64,000 bases of DNA, from NCBI RefSeq assembly GCF_000281045.1, contig NW_008246095.1, positions 547,990 to 611,989 of the forward strand, written 5' to 3'. How positions within the stretch are numbered: the stretch's first letter is position 1; every line of letters starts with the position of its first letter. Of this stretch, positions 32,398 through 44,000 are shown in pieces. The notes under the pieces were generated by a model. The model saw only the letters and a program-made list of their open reading frames with translations. It was not told the DNA's origin and ran no database searches. The translations under genes and the position numbers were made by a program. This DNA comes from Saprolegnia diclina VS20. Taxonomy: Eukaryota > Oomycota > Saprolegniomycetes > Saprolegniales > Saprolegniaceae.

Positions 32398-32700
32398 TCA
32401 CACGGTCGTCACCGTGTCCTTAGAGTCGGCACAGAGCTCTTGGGGCGTCTCCAAAATGTTGAGCGACTTGGTGAGTGCTTCGATCGCGGCTTCTTCGGGC
32501 ACAATGACACCGTCAAGGACGGCGTGGAGCGAGTCGCCGGACATAAACGGCTCGGCGACGTACGCTACTCTTGATGATACTTTCAATCTTCTCGGGCGCC
32601 AAATACTCGCCCTGCGAGAGGTTGGAGACATGGGTTGGAGACGTTCTTCTTGCTGTCGAGAATCTTGTCATCCAAGAGCTTGGGTTTCAAACAGACAACA
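32398..32700 (-). pseudogene. Fragment of a long-chain acyl-CoA synthetase gene
   Basis: Three pieces in successive frames match the C-terminal domain of long-chain fatty acyl-CoA ligases: LLDDKILDSKKNV, then GEYLAPEKIES, then SRVAYVAEPFMSGDSLHAVL followed by DGVIVPEEAA. In the living family these read K-x-ID-x-KK-N … GEY-AP-EKIE … VAQ-FV-GDSL … VVP. A short duplication (gtctccaacc appears twice within about 14 bp near 32640) shifts the frame between the first two pieces, and a further shift separates the second and third. No AMP-binding N-terminal domain is nearby and the C-terminus stops early. This is a truncated, frame-broken relic. Confidence 0.7.
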
Positions 32701-33155
32701 ATAACAACGACCAAGAACAACAGCGAGGACGAGGCAACGAAGCAGCGCACCCACTCGCACAATGGCGTGTACCGGCGACGCAAAGACGGCGTTGTCGACG
32801 AGTTTGAGAACCGCATGTCCATCGAGAGCTCCGAGGACGAAATTGAACTGTAGGTCAATAATCACGTAGCTGTCTAGTACACTATGTTGATGGCTACACA
32901 AATACGAACGTCTTGTCGGTGCGAATGATGCAACCAGAAAGGAAGTCGGTTGCGTGACGAGAGGCTGACACCACCGAGCTTCCACATGAAGCACCACGCT
33001 GAAGTCCAAGACAGCATCACCCCGCATTGGCGTCTGTGACACGTAACATTCGCGCGGCTATGCAGACAAGCTGACGCGCTGCACGGCTTGCTCTGGAAAG
33101 GAGCTATTTCCTTGTCATTACGGCGTGGACCATGGATGGCAGTGGCAGCACATCT
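32701..33155. other. Intergenic, no gene seen
   Basis: Spacer between the acyl-CoA synthetase relic and the foldback repeat. Low coding potential; nothing recognised. Confidence 0.5.
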
Positions 33156-33592
33156 TTATCCGGACATCTTTATCCGGATAAAATGGGCTCGGCGTCGCTG
33201 CTCGGCAGCTTGTTGACGAAGTTTGAAGTTTTTTACAGAGTCGCGTGTTATGTTCGATATGCATAGCGCATGACTCTGGGAGCCCACAAACCAAAGAATG
33301 GTGCTCGTAGCGTGCCTACAGCCTGAGTTAGTTGCAATTGTAAACTGGTAGTTGACTGATACCTTGATACATCGATACTAGAGTCTGTATCAGTTTCGCC
33401 AACTTGAACGGCGCATAACTCAGGCTGTCGGCACGCTGCGAGCACCATTCTTTGGTTTTTGGGCTCCCTGCGTCATGCGCTATGCATATCGAACAAAACT
33501 CGCGACTCTGTAAAAAACTTCAAACATCGTCAACAAGCTGCCGAGCAGCGACGCCGAGCCCATTTTATCCGGATAAAGATGTCCGGATAAAA
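33156..33592. repeat. Foldback (long inverted repeat) element
   Basis: Two arms of about 175 bp, 33156-33330 and 33417-33592, are near-perfect reverse complements around an ~86-bp loop. The outer ends carry atccggataaag-type motifs, two per arm (tttatccggacatctttatc on the left). Landmarks in both arms, in reverse order, are ccattctttggtt, atgcatagcgcatga and cagcttgttgacga. There is no open reading frame for a transposase. The structure fits a MITE or foldback transposable element, or a duplicated inverted fragment. The flank 33593-34058 up to the kinase gene holds nothing recognisable. Confidence 0.82.
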
Positions 33593-34058
33593 TATTTGCT
33601 GGCTGCCGCTTGTCCAAAAGCGTGATCCTGCCACCTAAATGATGTGCGCCTGCTAGCAATACTTTATCCTCTCGTATACAAATACCCACAAAACTACAAC
33701 GATTACATACTAATTGTACAATCATACAGAACTGGTTTATGCACGCGCGCTTTGCACCAGTGGGCGCTCTTGCCCGCGTGCAATGCAGAGAGTGAGCTGT
33801 GGAGACCCGGTGAAATAATTTCGCGTATTTGGGGTTTGAGGCGGTCAGGAAGGCGGCTAATGTCCAGTAAGGGCACACAAGAGGCTAGAATTCTTCGCCG
33901 ACGTCACCCTTTGCGGTGATCCAAACTCTTCGTCGAGCCTGAGGCCTTCCACGACCACCACGAACGATGAGTTCACAGCAGATGCCATAATGATGGACAA
34001 CTCTGCGCAGACTGGATATCTCTTATTTACGGCGTCGGGTGTTAAATAGAAGAGTGAC

Positions 34059-35306
34059 CTACAGCAGCCCGGATTTCAGACCAATGCCCATGCGAATGCC
34101 TTGCGATTGCTTTCGGTTGTTGTTTTCAACGGCCTCGGCATACGAGACGCCAGTGTCGATCGTGATGCTCGGCTTCACCTCGGTCCTTGCGTTGGCAAGC
34201 AGTTGGAGCACGGCGGGAAACGACGGCCGCTCGGCCGGGTCGGGGTGCCAGCACGACTTCATGAGCGAGTGGAGCACCTCGGGGATATGCACACAGAGCG
34301 GCGGGCGCAAATTCTTGTGCACCACCATATACGGCAAGTTGATTGGGTCTTGGTCCAGATACGGCTTCTTGAAGCAAAATAGTTCCCTAGCCCATTAAAC
34401 CATGCTAAGACGCTAACGTCATCTCTTGACGACATGTCGCACCACAAGACGATGCCGTACGAGTAGACATCAATCTTTTCCGAGTATACTTCGCCGCGGT
34501 AGACCTCGGGTGCAACCCAGCGTGGGGTGCCGCACACAGTGTTGGCAATCGCGTCCTTCTCGAGCGACCTCGAGAGCCCAAAGTCCGAGAGTTTGCATCG
34601 AAAGAGCTCGGTGATGAGCAAATTTTCCGCCTACATGTGCATTGCCAGTGTTTCATACAGTGGATCAAGGACCTTGATGTCGCGGTGCAAGATGATGGGT
34701 TCGAGCGAGTGCAAGTACCCGCATGCGTTCGCGCAGTCGGCGGCAATGTCGAGCACGAGGCCCCACGTGGCGCGGACCTTCTTGGACTCGACGAGCTTGA
34801 GCAGATCCAGCACCTACACGACTTGAATGTTTAAAATTGGAGAGATGTTGATGGCCACGCACCGAGCCTTCGCAAAGCTCGGTAATCAGACAATAATTGG
34901 GGTACTCTTGGACAGCGCCGAGAAAATGCACAATGTTGGGGTGTTCGAGCAGCGACAAGATGTCGACTTCTTGCTCAAAGTCGTCGAGGTCGCTCGCCTT
35001 GTCGCCGTCTTCGCGGAGGTAAATCTTCTTGACGGCGACGCGCTTGCCCTTGACGTACGCCTCATAGACAACGCCAAAGTTGCCCGCCCCGAGCGTCGAT
35101 TTCACGTCAATGTCCTTGAAGGGGACGTTGAGGCCAAAAAAGACTTCACCGAGGTTGCGCGACTCGGTGATGACATCGTCGCCCTTCTTTTTGACGCGGA
35201 CACGCGCCGAGTTGGCGAGCGTCCCGGCCTTGCTCGCGTGCACAAACTTGTGCGTGTCGACCGAGATGCCTTCCGGCTCTTGCAGAATCGACGCGCCACA
35301 GCCCAT
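34059..35306 (-). CDS. TKL/MLK-like protein kinase with myristoylation-type N-terminus
   Basis: Four exons (35306-34863, 34813-34674, 34631-34443, 34386-34059) give 366 residues. The N-terminus MGCGAS fits an N-myristoylation/palmitoylation signal, implying membrane attachment. The kinase domain begins IDVKSTLGAGNFGVVYEA and has VAVKKI, HRDIKAENLL (tyrosine-kinase-like layout), DFGLS and GTPRWVAPEVY. It continues with SYGIVLWELFCFKKPYLDQD and ends in SCWHPDPAERPSF, the TKL-class signature. Oomycetes carry many TKL kinases; no specific orthologue is claimed. All catalytic residues are present. A short tail follows the kinase domain. ATG 35306 is preferred because it begins the lipidation motif. 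Confidence 0.85.
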
Positions 35307-36012
35307 CGCCCGCCAAGACAAATGCCAAGTTAAGTTTAGTCAGCGGCCTGGCGCGAAACGCTCGGTAGGTCGAAACGGATTGTGTCATCGCTAGCAAAGC
35401 CAATAACGAGCCGCCACAGAGGCATTAGTGGGGGGGCGGAAGAATTCGATTTGCTCGCGCGCAGGGACTGTATTACGGACCAAAGCAAGACAAATTCAAT
35501 GACAAGTACAGGGTCAAATCGCAATGTTTTTCAAACTTGCTCTGCGTTCTACTCCACACCAAATGTGTGGACAAAGGTTTTGCAATGCGGCTACGACGGT
35601 CACTTCCACCTGCGGTCGCGGACAGGACCCCTCGGACCTTGCCAGGGCGTGAGATTCGTCCACTTGGCGACACTGCCCGCGCACCACCAACCGACTCGCG
35701 CGCTCAAGAACACTATATTGTACGCCGACAGACATTGTGTGCAAAACGAGCCAGTACAATCGAGCCACAGCGACACACCCCGCAAAAAGTCGGTGTCACA
35801 TCGACGCCCCGCTTGCAGTCCGCACCTCTGGTGCTGCAGCCAGCGCCTTCTCCATCGCAGTCGAGTTCTCGTCGACGAAAAGCCGACGCGGCCGCGTCAT
35901 CGCGGTACTCGCGCAAATCTTGAAACTCGCGTCGTTTGAAACGCGTATCTTTTTGACCAATCAGAACCGGGTGTCGGCTTACGCCCGTTTCCATAGTGCA
36001 ACGTGCGACGTG
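35307..36012. other. Divergent intergenic region, no gene seen
   Basis: 705 bp between the TKL kinase (-) and the ICME-like gene (+). It presumably contains both promoters. Open frames in it show no family resemblance. Confidence 0.5.
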
Positions 36013-37431
36013 ATGGGAAGGTCGCCGCGACGCATGCCAAGCTCGCCACTGCTCGAGGAAGGGACTTGCGCCCAGCGCCTGCCGTCGCCGCAGCCGCTGC
36101 TCAAGCGGCCAAGCGTCGAGACGCGGAGCCCGCAGCGGCGCAAGTCCGTGCAGCGCTCGGCCGTCGAGACGCCCCGCAGCCAGTGCGCGCTGGACCTCGC
36201 CGAGGTCTCGGCCGAGGTGTGGCTCATCACGACGCTGGCCGCCAAGCTCCTCTGGGCGCTGCGCGTCTCGTACAAGTGGGTCGCAATGTTTGTGAAGCTC
36301 CTCACATTCTCGTGCCTCCTTGCGCCGGCGTTCCTGCGCATTCTGTACTTTTGGCTCTATGACGTACGCGTGCACAAGAATATTCGGTATGGCTGCCAAG
36401 CCCGCAACCTCCTCGACATCTACATGGTGCCCGAGCCCAAGGTACGCGAGCTCTCTACATACAGCCATGTGGAGCAGGCCGTAGGCCAAGATGCCGGTCG
36501 TGGTCTTCCTCTCGGGCGGCGCGTGGATCATTGGCTACAAGGCGTGGGGCGCGCTTATGGGCCGAGTCCTCTCGTCCTATGGCATCCTCGTCGTGACGCC
36601 CGACTACCGCAACTTCCCGCAGGGCATCATTCCCGACATGATGGCCGACAGCAACACGGCGATTGCCTACGTCTTTGAAAACATCCACCTCTTTGGCGGC
36701 GGTACGGTCTCCGGAGTCAAGAAGCGCGCGAACTCATTTGTGCGTAGACCCGGACAACATAACGGTCGTGGGCCAGTCGGCCGGCGCGCACATTGGAGCG
36801 CTCGTGCTGCTCGAGAGCATCGAGCGTCCAAGCTTTGCGACGTGGTCGCCGTCGCGCCTCCGCAACTTTATCGGGATCTCGGGCCCGTACAACATCCAAG
36901 AGTCGATCGAGCGATTCCACGAGCATGGCCTCGACCGCCGCGTGCTCGGACGCATCATGGCCAACGACATTGCGCACCACTCGCCCACTGACCGCGTCGT
37001 CCGGTACTTGGCTGTGTGCATGCGCGCAGTAATTAATGGCATGGTTAGGCTGCCGCCACAAGCCGCGGCGCAGCTGCCCGTCGTGCACCTCTTCCATGGC
37101 ACGGCCGACACGACCGTGCGCTGGGAGTCGACCAAGAAGTTTGCCGACGTCCTCACGCAGGCCGGCGCGACCGTGCACGTCAAGTACTACGCCAACAAGA
37201 CGCACACGGACCCGATCATTGAGGTGTGTCACGTCTCTTACATCTCAAATGCAATAAGACACAACGTAGGACCCGATCGAAGGCGACGATCCGCTTTTGA
37301 ACGACGTCATTGGCATCATCCGCGACTCGAGCCCGCCGTACTCGCCGAAGCTCTCGACGAGCTTCCAGCCGCCGCATCGGCTGTGCCCCAGCTTTCTCGT
37401 TCGCTGCGCGCGCAGCGTCAACCCGTTCTAG
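36013..37431 (+). CDS. ICME: Isoprenylcysteine alpha-carbonyl methylesterase-like alpha/beta hydrolase
   Basis: Five exons (36013-36441, 36485-36701, 36748-37003, 37049-37223, 37270-37431) give 412 residues. A ~100-residue N-terminal region ends in hydrophobic segments ([19 protein letters not shown]) that would anchor it in the ER or Golgi membrane, as in plant ICME. The alpha/beta-hydrolase core has [15 protein letters not shown] (oxyanion loop), the nucleophile GQSAGAH near residue 226, the acid in [10 protein letters not shown] near 321 and the histidine in NKTHTDP near 352. ICME demethylates prenylated CaaX proteins. Intron 37004-37048 is 45 nt and contains no stop, so the unspliced frame would also read through. 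Bacterial-type BD-FAE esterases are a less likely alternative. Confidence 0.85.
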
Positions 37432-38587
37432 TTAGGCCAGTGTGGTTGAGAAAGAGTCGGCTAAGAAGCACATTGCGTGCATGCAACGCCATTATTCTGG
37501 TTCCAACGCGACTGAGAATCGCAGACACGTCCACAACGCCATCTGGGACACATTCTGGTGCACCTGCATGAAGGCACCGGTATTGATTCTCCTTGGAAGT
37601 TGAGGCGATCGCGGGCGGTGGAATCGCAGTGGCATGGTCAATAAGTTCTGGGTCGCGCCCTGTGCTGGCAGGATGCCACGAGTTGGCACGCCGGATACGC
37701 CATGCCGGGTTTGGTCGTTGGGTATCCGGAATGCGCCAGCGGCTGTTTTTTAAATTCGTGACAAAACACAGTATTTTGTATGGCCTTGGCGCCTTCGGGA
37801 ATAAAAACACACGGCCACTGCGTATGCGGACGATTTTATCCGGAGGCTTCAACCCCCCAGTTCAAGCCGTTGTTGGCAATCTTATTCATGGCCCCCCACC
37901 CCGTGCTTGGGACTTGTCTTCAACCTCGTCCAGCTGTCGCCAAATGACCGTCTTCTTCGTCGTCTTGCCTCGCGGACCCAGGTCCCTCTTGGTCGAACGA
38001 TAATGCAGGAAGGGCGATGAGGATGCCAGGATGATTCTCCTCCATCGCCGTGTCCTTGCCGCTGTACACGGTAGGGTGGTGTCGATACCGAGGCAATGCG
38101 CATCTCCTTCCGGGACATGGGTTGAAGCGCGACAATAATCCCGTCGCTTCAAAGACGCGACTCGCTCGATCACCTTCTTTGGGCAATCGAGTCAGTTGCG
38201 AGCATACCGTAGGTCACGTGGCCTGGGTGGTTTTCATGGGTCCCTCTGTTCTTTCTTTTTGATGGGGCCCAACCCCACGCGGCAAATAAACGCCTTACAA
38301 ATGCGCTGTCATTTTTATCGGATTTGGCGCGCGCACGATCCCAGACTCGGCTGGAGTGGGACAGGTCGGGAGCCAGAAAGGGACGGGGGACATGGGATTT
38401 GCGGCCAATCAGAGGAGAAGTCGCGTCACCGCGCCGAATCCGCGGCCAATCCGATCGCGCCAAGCAGGATGGGGACCGCAAACCTGTGGTGCGCATGTTG
38501 GAGCGGCCCAAAATTCGAAGAATTTTATTTAAATAAAATAATACACTGGATTGGGTCGGTGCAATATTCAAAGAAGTGCGACGACGC
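37432..38587. other. Intergenic, no gene seen
   Basis: 1.16 kb between two plus-strand genes. TATCCGGA motifs occur at 37723 and 37837. Composition is less GC-rich than the coding regions; no open frame resembles a protein family and no RNA gene was recognised. Confidence 0.55.
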
Positions 38588-40030
38588 ATGATGAGCAGCA
38601 GCGCGATGCGGAGCATGGAGGCGATCGACGTCCTTCCGCTCCATGAAGCCGACCTGGAGGAAGACGATATGCTCGAGGACGACGACGACGACGACATGAT
38701 GCTGGACGACGACGATGGCGGCTGGAGCGTCGACCTCGACGACCTCGACGACAACGTCGGCAGCCCGACGAGCGTCGCGACGCCTGATGCGTATGGCTAC
38801 GAAGAGCTGCTCTCGCGCGTCAACCTCTCGAGCGAGGAAGATGCGCCGTTCACGTTTCTGCTGCCAACGAGCTGCGACGACCTCATGGTGATCGACGAAG
38901 GCCGAAGCGCGCCGCCGAGCGAGTGCGGCAGCGAAGCCATTGGCGGCGACGAAACCGACTCGGACGACGTCGTGTGCTGGGGCGAGAACGAAGCCGACGA
39001 GAAGGAGTACTACGACATTGACCACCGTGTGATTTGCGACAAGCAAAACCGGTTTTGGTCGCCGGCCGACGAGACGAACAGTGGCGCGAGCAGCCCGAGC
39101 AGCGACGCCAAGCAGATGACGTCGGTAGTCGCGCCGCTGCCATCGACCAACGTGACCGAGTCGGGACGCATGGTCAACCATATTTTGGCGTCATGCCTCA
39201 AGAAGCGCAAGCTCCACGTGCCGTACAAGCACCAAGTGAAGCTCGTGAATTTCACACCGGTCGTCGCCAAGACGACGCCGACGCTCCTCTCGTCGACCAA
39301 GGCGATTATGGCGCCCGTCCGGACGCTGCCGTCGACAATTGCCGTCTCGTCGTCGTCCTCTTCGTATAGTGCAAGCAAAGCGCCGGACGAAGCGACCAAG
39401 TCGATCGAAACGACGGTGCCGTTGGCGCCCTTCATTGCGCTGCCGTCCAACCACACGCCGACGATGAGCAAGGCGCGGGACAAGGACCACGTCATGCAGC
39501 CGAACGAAGACCGCAAGAAGATGGAGACCTCGACGCCCAAGAAGCTGCCGACGCTCGGTGTCAATGCGCCGCTTTTGACCAAGAAGGTGGCCCAAGAGAA
39601 ACGCAAGCACGCAATGATGAGCATGGCGAGCGGCCTCACACTGGCGTCGTTCAAGGTGACACCGATGCCACTGCCGTCGTCGGCCGACGACTCGGACATC
39701 GACACGTTGGCGGTTGACCAAGAGCTACTGGACCTTTGCAACTCGATCACGGACACGACGTCGCGCATCTTGCGGCCAAAAGTCGACTTTATGCCGCTGC
39801 CGGACCTCGGCTGCATGCCCCAGGACCTACGCGACCTCAAGCTCAAGATTGAGGCCACCGAAGTCAAAGTCGAGGGCACCAAGCACCGGCACCGCAAGGG
39901 CGGGCCGTGTCCGCGCTGTCAAGTGCAAAATCAGCTCCGCGCGGCCAAGCGAGGTAAGCTCTTGGACCTCTCTACCTTTCTGCTCATGCTATATCTAGCG
40001 CTCCTCTGCCGCATGAAACGCTACAAGTAA
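38588..40030 (+). CDS. Unknown acidic, low-complexity protein with C-terminal cysteine/basic motif
   Basis: Two exons (38588-39953, 39999-40030) give 465 residues; a second ATG follows at once. The N-terminal 60 residues carry an Asp/Glu run (LEEDDMLEDDDDDDMMLDDD). The middle is Ser/Thr/Pro/Lys-rich and looks disordered, with a basic patch (CLKKRKLHVPYKHQVKLVNF). The C-terminus has GGPCPRCQVQNQLRAAKR, a CxxC that could bind a metal or nucleic acid. The intron has the consensus GTAAGC…CTAG, is 45 nt long and stop-free; splicing gives the end LLCRMKRYK. I do not recognise a family. Composition suggests a nuclear regulatory protein, which is only inference. Convergent with NOP16, 39 bp apart. 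Confidence 0.7.
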   Translation: MMSSSAMRSMEAIDVLPLHEADLEEDDMLEDDDDDDMMLDDDDGGWSVDLDDLDDNVGSPTSVATPDAYGYEELLSRVNLSSEEDAPFTFLLPTSCDDLMVIDEGRSAPPSECGSEAIGGDETDSDDVVCWGENEADEKEYYDIDHRVICDKQNRFWSPADETNSGASSPSSDAKQMTSVVAPLPSTNVTESGRMVNHILASCLKKRKLHVPYKHQVKLVNFTPVVAKTTPTLLSSTKAIMAPVRTLPSTIAVSSSSSSYSASKAPDEATKSIETTVPLAPFIALPSNHTPTMSKARDKDHVMQPNEDRKKMETSTPKKLPTLGVNAPLLTKKVAQEKRKHAMMSMASGLTLASFKVTPMPLPSSADDSDIDTLAVDQELLDLCNSITDTTSRILRPKVDFMPLPDLGCMPQDLRDLKLKIEATEVKVEGTKHRHRKGGPCPRCQVQNQLRAAKRGKLLDLSTFLLMLYLALLCRMKRYK

Positions 40031-40069
40031 TAGCACCTCTAATCTTATGGACACGAACTAATTTTCTAA

Positions 40070-40537
40070 CTACTTGATGATCTTGGCATCGACGAGCTTG
40101 AGGCGCGCGCACCGCCGCTTGAGCTTGGACTCGGTCCACTGCTCGTTGTTGATCTTGATGTCGCGGGCCATTGCGGCGTAGTCGTCGCCAAACTTGGCGA
40201 GGAGTGGGCGCAAGTAGGCAACCTCCATCTCCGACATGTGGTTCTCGGCCTTCTTGTGATTGCGCTCGTCGTTGAGGTTGAGGATGTCCGAGTCGGGCAC
40301 ATCAAAGAGCTCTTCCGGGTCGATGATCTCTTCCGTGCACGCCCGGATCTGCGCAATCGCGTTCGGGTCGCGGTTGAGCCCAATCTTTTCGTAGTTTTGC
40401 TTGGTCGTGAGCTTGTGGTCCCAGAGCTTCTTGATCTCGCCGTCGCCGACAAACTTGGTCTTGTACTTGCGGATCGGCTTGGACTTGCGCGAGACCTTGA
40501 CCTTGCCCTTGCCCGGGCGATTACGCGCGTGCACCAT
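40070..40537 (-). CDS. NOP16: Nucleolar protein 16 (60S ribosome biogenesis)
   Basis: A single exon encodes 155 residues from ATG 40537 (MVHARNRPGKGKVKVSRKSK). The NOP16 layout is present: basic N-terminus, IKKLWDHKLTTKQNYEKIGL followed by NRDPN (family: AWD…Q N…GL…DPN), an acidic middle, and MSEMEVAYLRPLLAKFGDDY with AAMARDIKIN near the end (family: YV..M…HGEDYKAMARD..N). NOP16 is a nucleolar factor of large-subunit pre-ribosomes. Length is close to that of the family. Confidence 0.87.
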   Translation of the reverse strand: MVHARNRPGKGKVKVSRKSKPIRKYKTKFVGDGEIKKLWDHKLTTKQNYEKIGLNRDPNAIAQIRACTEEIIDPEELFDVPDSDILNLNDERNHKKAENHMSEMEVAYLRPLLAKFGDDYAAMARDIKINNEQWTESKLKRRCARLKLVDAKIIK

Positions 40538-41054
40538 CTTTCGACTTGTGGCAACTCGGAGCGAGCACGAAAGCCGATTGGCCCTGATCCAACCAAACGC
40601 AACCGGATATAAGTCCGGATACAAGACCTGTCCGGAGAACGTGTTGATTTGCATCACACGCGCCTCCATCTTCATCATGGCCATTCGAGCAATGGTTCTC
40701 CCGGTGCTAATTTGTTACGGTTGGCTGCACACGATGCGAGTCTTATGTAGCTACAGCGGAAAGTTATAGCAGAAAATAGCGACGGCTGATGTAGGAGAGA
40801 TTTGTTGCCCTTTGTCAAGGGATCCCAAGTTCGTTGTCGAGGCCGACAACCGGCGAAGAAAGCTGTCTCTGGCGTTGATGGACGCAGGTATTAGGCCAGC
40901 TACGGACGCTTCTCAAGTGACGAGCTTGCGTCGTTGGTCTTATCGACTGAAGCGTTATGCTCGACAGGTCCTGAGTTCGAGATGATCGAAAGGAAGCACC
41001 CAGAAAGGTTTGTATAAAATGAAATGTCAAGAGCAACGCAGCGACGTGGCGACC
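40538..41054. promoter_or_regulatory. NOP16 upstream region with TATCCGGA motifs
   Basis: Minus-strand TATCCGG at 40603-40609 and TATCCGGA at 40614-40621 lie 66-84 bp upstream of the NOP16 ATG, with a further TCCGGA near 40631. The rest up to the helicase-fusion stop codon shows no gene. Confidence 0.4.
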
Positions 41055-44000
41055 CTAATCCTCGTCGAGCATGATTTGCGGAAACGGCTCAAAGTACGCG
41101 GCCTCGAGCTCCATTTGGACCCAGTCCCATTTCTTGCCCTTGGTCTTGGTCGTCGAAAAGAGCGCGTCCATCTCGGGGCCACTGAGGCTGGTCGATGGCT
41201 CGTTCATTGATCGCAGCGGCTTGGTGAGGCCGTGCGAGAGGTCCTTCCGGATCCAGTTGACGGTCGCCATGACCGATCGAATAGGGAGCGCGACACCTTC
41301 GGGCAGCAAGTAGTTGTGACCGTCGACCTTGAGCGCTACGCAAAGAAGCCCCGTCTTGTCCATAAGGAACCACACGCTGCGCTTTGCCGAGAGCAGCATC
41401 ACTAACCATAGCATGAGAAGGTTTTTCAGCCATTGAACGTACGAATCGCAAGGTAACTGTCGACCGCCGGCGGCAGGAGCGTGCACTTGCCGCCGAGCAT
41501 CATCGATCCATCGCCCGTCAAGAGCTGCTCGGAAAAGATACCGTGCACCGTGTTGTCCTTGTTGAGGTACTTGAAGGGGAGGCCCATCGGGTTGCGCCCC
41601 GAGCAGTTGACCTTGATGCCCGACAGGAGCTGCTTCCACGCAATCAAACTGCAGCCGACGACTTGGCGCTGGGGCATGCGAAGGCGGATCGAGTCAAACG
41701 ACCCGGGACTTGGCTCCCAGAGCGGCAGAGTCGACACGTCGATCGGGAACGATCGGTCGCGCATAAAGTGCAGCAGCGAGAGGCCAAACGGAAGCCCGTT
41801 AAAGGGGTTGGCGTCTTCTTCGTCATTGTTGGTCGTCGTCGCAAAGAGGATGGTGAGGCTCTTCGCATCGACCTTGAGCGAATGAATCTCGCTCGCCGCG
41901 TCGCGGGTGATGGGCCCCAGCGTGCGCAGCAGGTCATCCCGAGGGACACCTTTGGCCCACTTGCTCTCTTCGTCGATCGTGAGCGTGGCGTGGACCGGGC
42001 CCGTCTTGGGCTTGGGCGATCCCTTCTTGGCCTTCGCACCCGGGGTCGGCAAGCTCCCGGCCACCAGGCTGTCCGTGTAGTTGAGCAGGAGCACGAGACG
42101 CAGCATGGGCACGGGCGTGTGCTGGTGCTTCCAGTCGGGGCAAAACCCCTTGTTGCAAAACTTCTCGAGCGCCATGACCGAGCGCAACACCGAGGGTTGC
42201 AGCGCGCGCGAGTGGGCAAAGTCCTGGCGCTTGGCAAGCCGCACAAAGCGGAGGCACACGTCGCCCATGAGCACACACATCGTCTGGAAGCGGCGTGTCG
42301 CAATCGCGTGCTTGCGCAACAAATGCTGCACCGCGCTTTTCGACTTCAGCGCCAGGCAGCGCGTGACGAGGCGCCACATAGCGAGCGGCTCGCTCCACAG
42401 CGGCTGGTCGTCGTCTTCCTCCTTCTGCAGCGAGAGTTTGCCCTACAGTGCACATATATGTCACCATCGTATTGGAGCACGCAAGAAGAGTCTACCTCGA
42501 GTGCATGCTTCATCTCGGCCATGTACTTGCCCGCGCTCGTAATGTGAAAGCGGGACGGCGCTACGTGCAGATCGGGCGACGCGAGGATGCTGGCGAGAAT
42601 GATCACATCGACGAGGCCGTGCTGCATGCCGAGGTCGTAGGCGCTGAGGCCGTACATGAGGAGGCGGCAGAGACGCACGTCGAGCGGAAAGTTGGTGCAA
42701 AAGACGCCAAAGGGCGTGATGGCGTTCGTGGTCGTCTCGTTGGCTTCCGTGACGGCCGCCATGTCGTGCAGCACCTTGTAGGCGCCGGTAATGTTGTTGA
42801 GGTTCGGGACGCTCATCGCATTCTTGAGGAGGTTCGTCGGTGTGTCAATGTGGGCGAGCTGCGCTTTGAGCTGGAGCACAATCTTGTCGAGCGGCTTCCG
42901 GAGCAGCTCGGGCGTCGTGTACGCAGCCATGCACTCGTTCATAAACGACTTTGTGAACAAGTGGTACGCCGTACCCGGGCGAATGCGGCCCGCGCGGCCT
43001 ACACACAGAAAGGGTCATGAGCTTCGTTGCAACGTAAGAGGAGACGGACCCGAGCGCTGCTTGACCGACGCCTGCGAGCACCACGAGCGGACAAGGACTT
43101 CCATGTGGCCCGTCGTCGGCATCATGATCTGCTTCTCCATGCCAGAGTTGATAATGTGCGTCACGTCCGGGATCGTCACACTGCTCTCGGCAATGTTGGT
43201 CGAGAGGATGATCTTGACCTTGCCGTCCACCGGCTACACACATCGCTTAGCAATTGCAGTGATACCGTCCGTGGACGTACGGCAAAGGCCTTCTCTTGGT
43301 CCTCAATGTCGAGCTCGCTGTGCAGCACAAACAGCTGGATATCGCGCATCTTCTCAAGCTGCTCGTGGACATACTGAATGTCCGAGATGCCCGGGAGGAA
43401 GATGAGAATGCACGACGGGTCGACGACCGTCTTGGTGATGTGGAGCGCGAGGGCGACGCACAGATCGAGCTGGATCGGGACGACCTGCGTGATCTTCTTG
43501 CCCATGATTTCAGGGTCCAAGTCGGTCTTCTTCCAGCCCGCGAGCTGCGTCGTGAGCTTCTTGGCCAGCGTAGCAATCTCGGCGATGCCAGGAATGTGCT
43601 TGTGGACCTCGTCCATGTAAATGGCCGTCACATCGTAGAGCGCCGAGCCGACAAACAGCGGCTTCTTCCACGCAAGCGGCGAGGGAAGGCCTTCCTTGAA
43701 GTACTTAAAGAAGATGGCCGCGTCCATGGTGGCCGACATGATAATGAGCTTGAGGTTGGGCCAGAGGTGCCAGTTGGTCTTGATCATGAGCAAAAGGAGG
43801 TCCATGTCCATGCTGCGCTCGTGCGCTTCGTCGAGCACGAGGTGCGTCACTTGCGCAATCGATTCGGGCGAGTGGATGATGCGCTCGAGCATGTAGCCCG
43901 TCGTCGCGTACGTGATGCGCGTCGCCTTCGAGTCGCGCTGGAACTGTCCGACGCGGTACCCGATCGTGTTGCCGACGTCTTCGCCGCGCATCTTGGCGAC

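Noticed and set aside
40830-40990. Possible tRNA near 40.83-40.99 kb suggested by short stems and ttcga
   Set aside because: No complete cloverleaf: A and B box consensus and acceptor pairing are not met.
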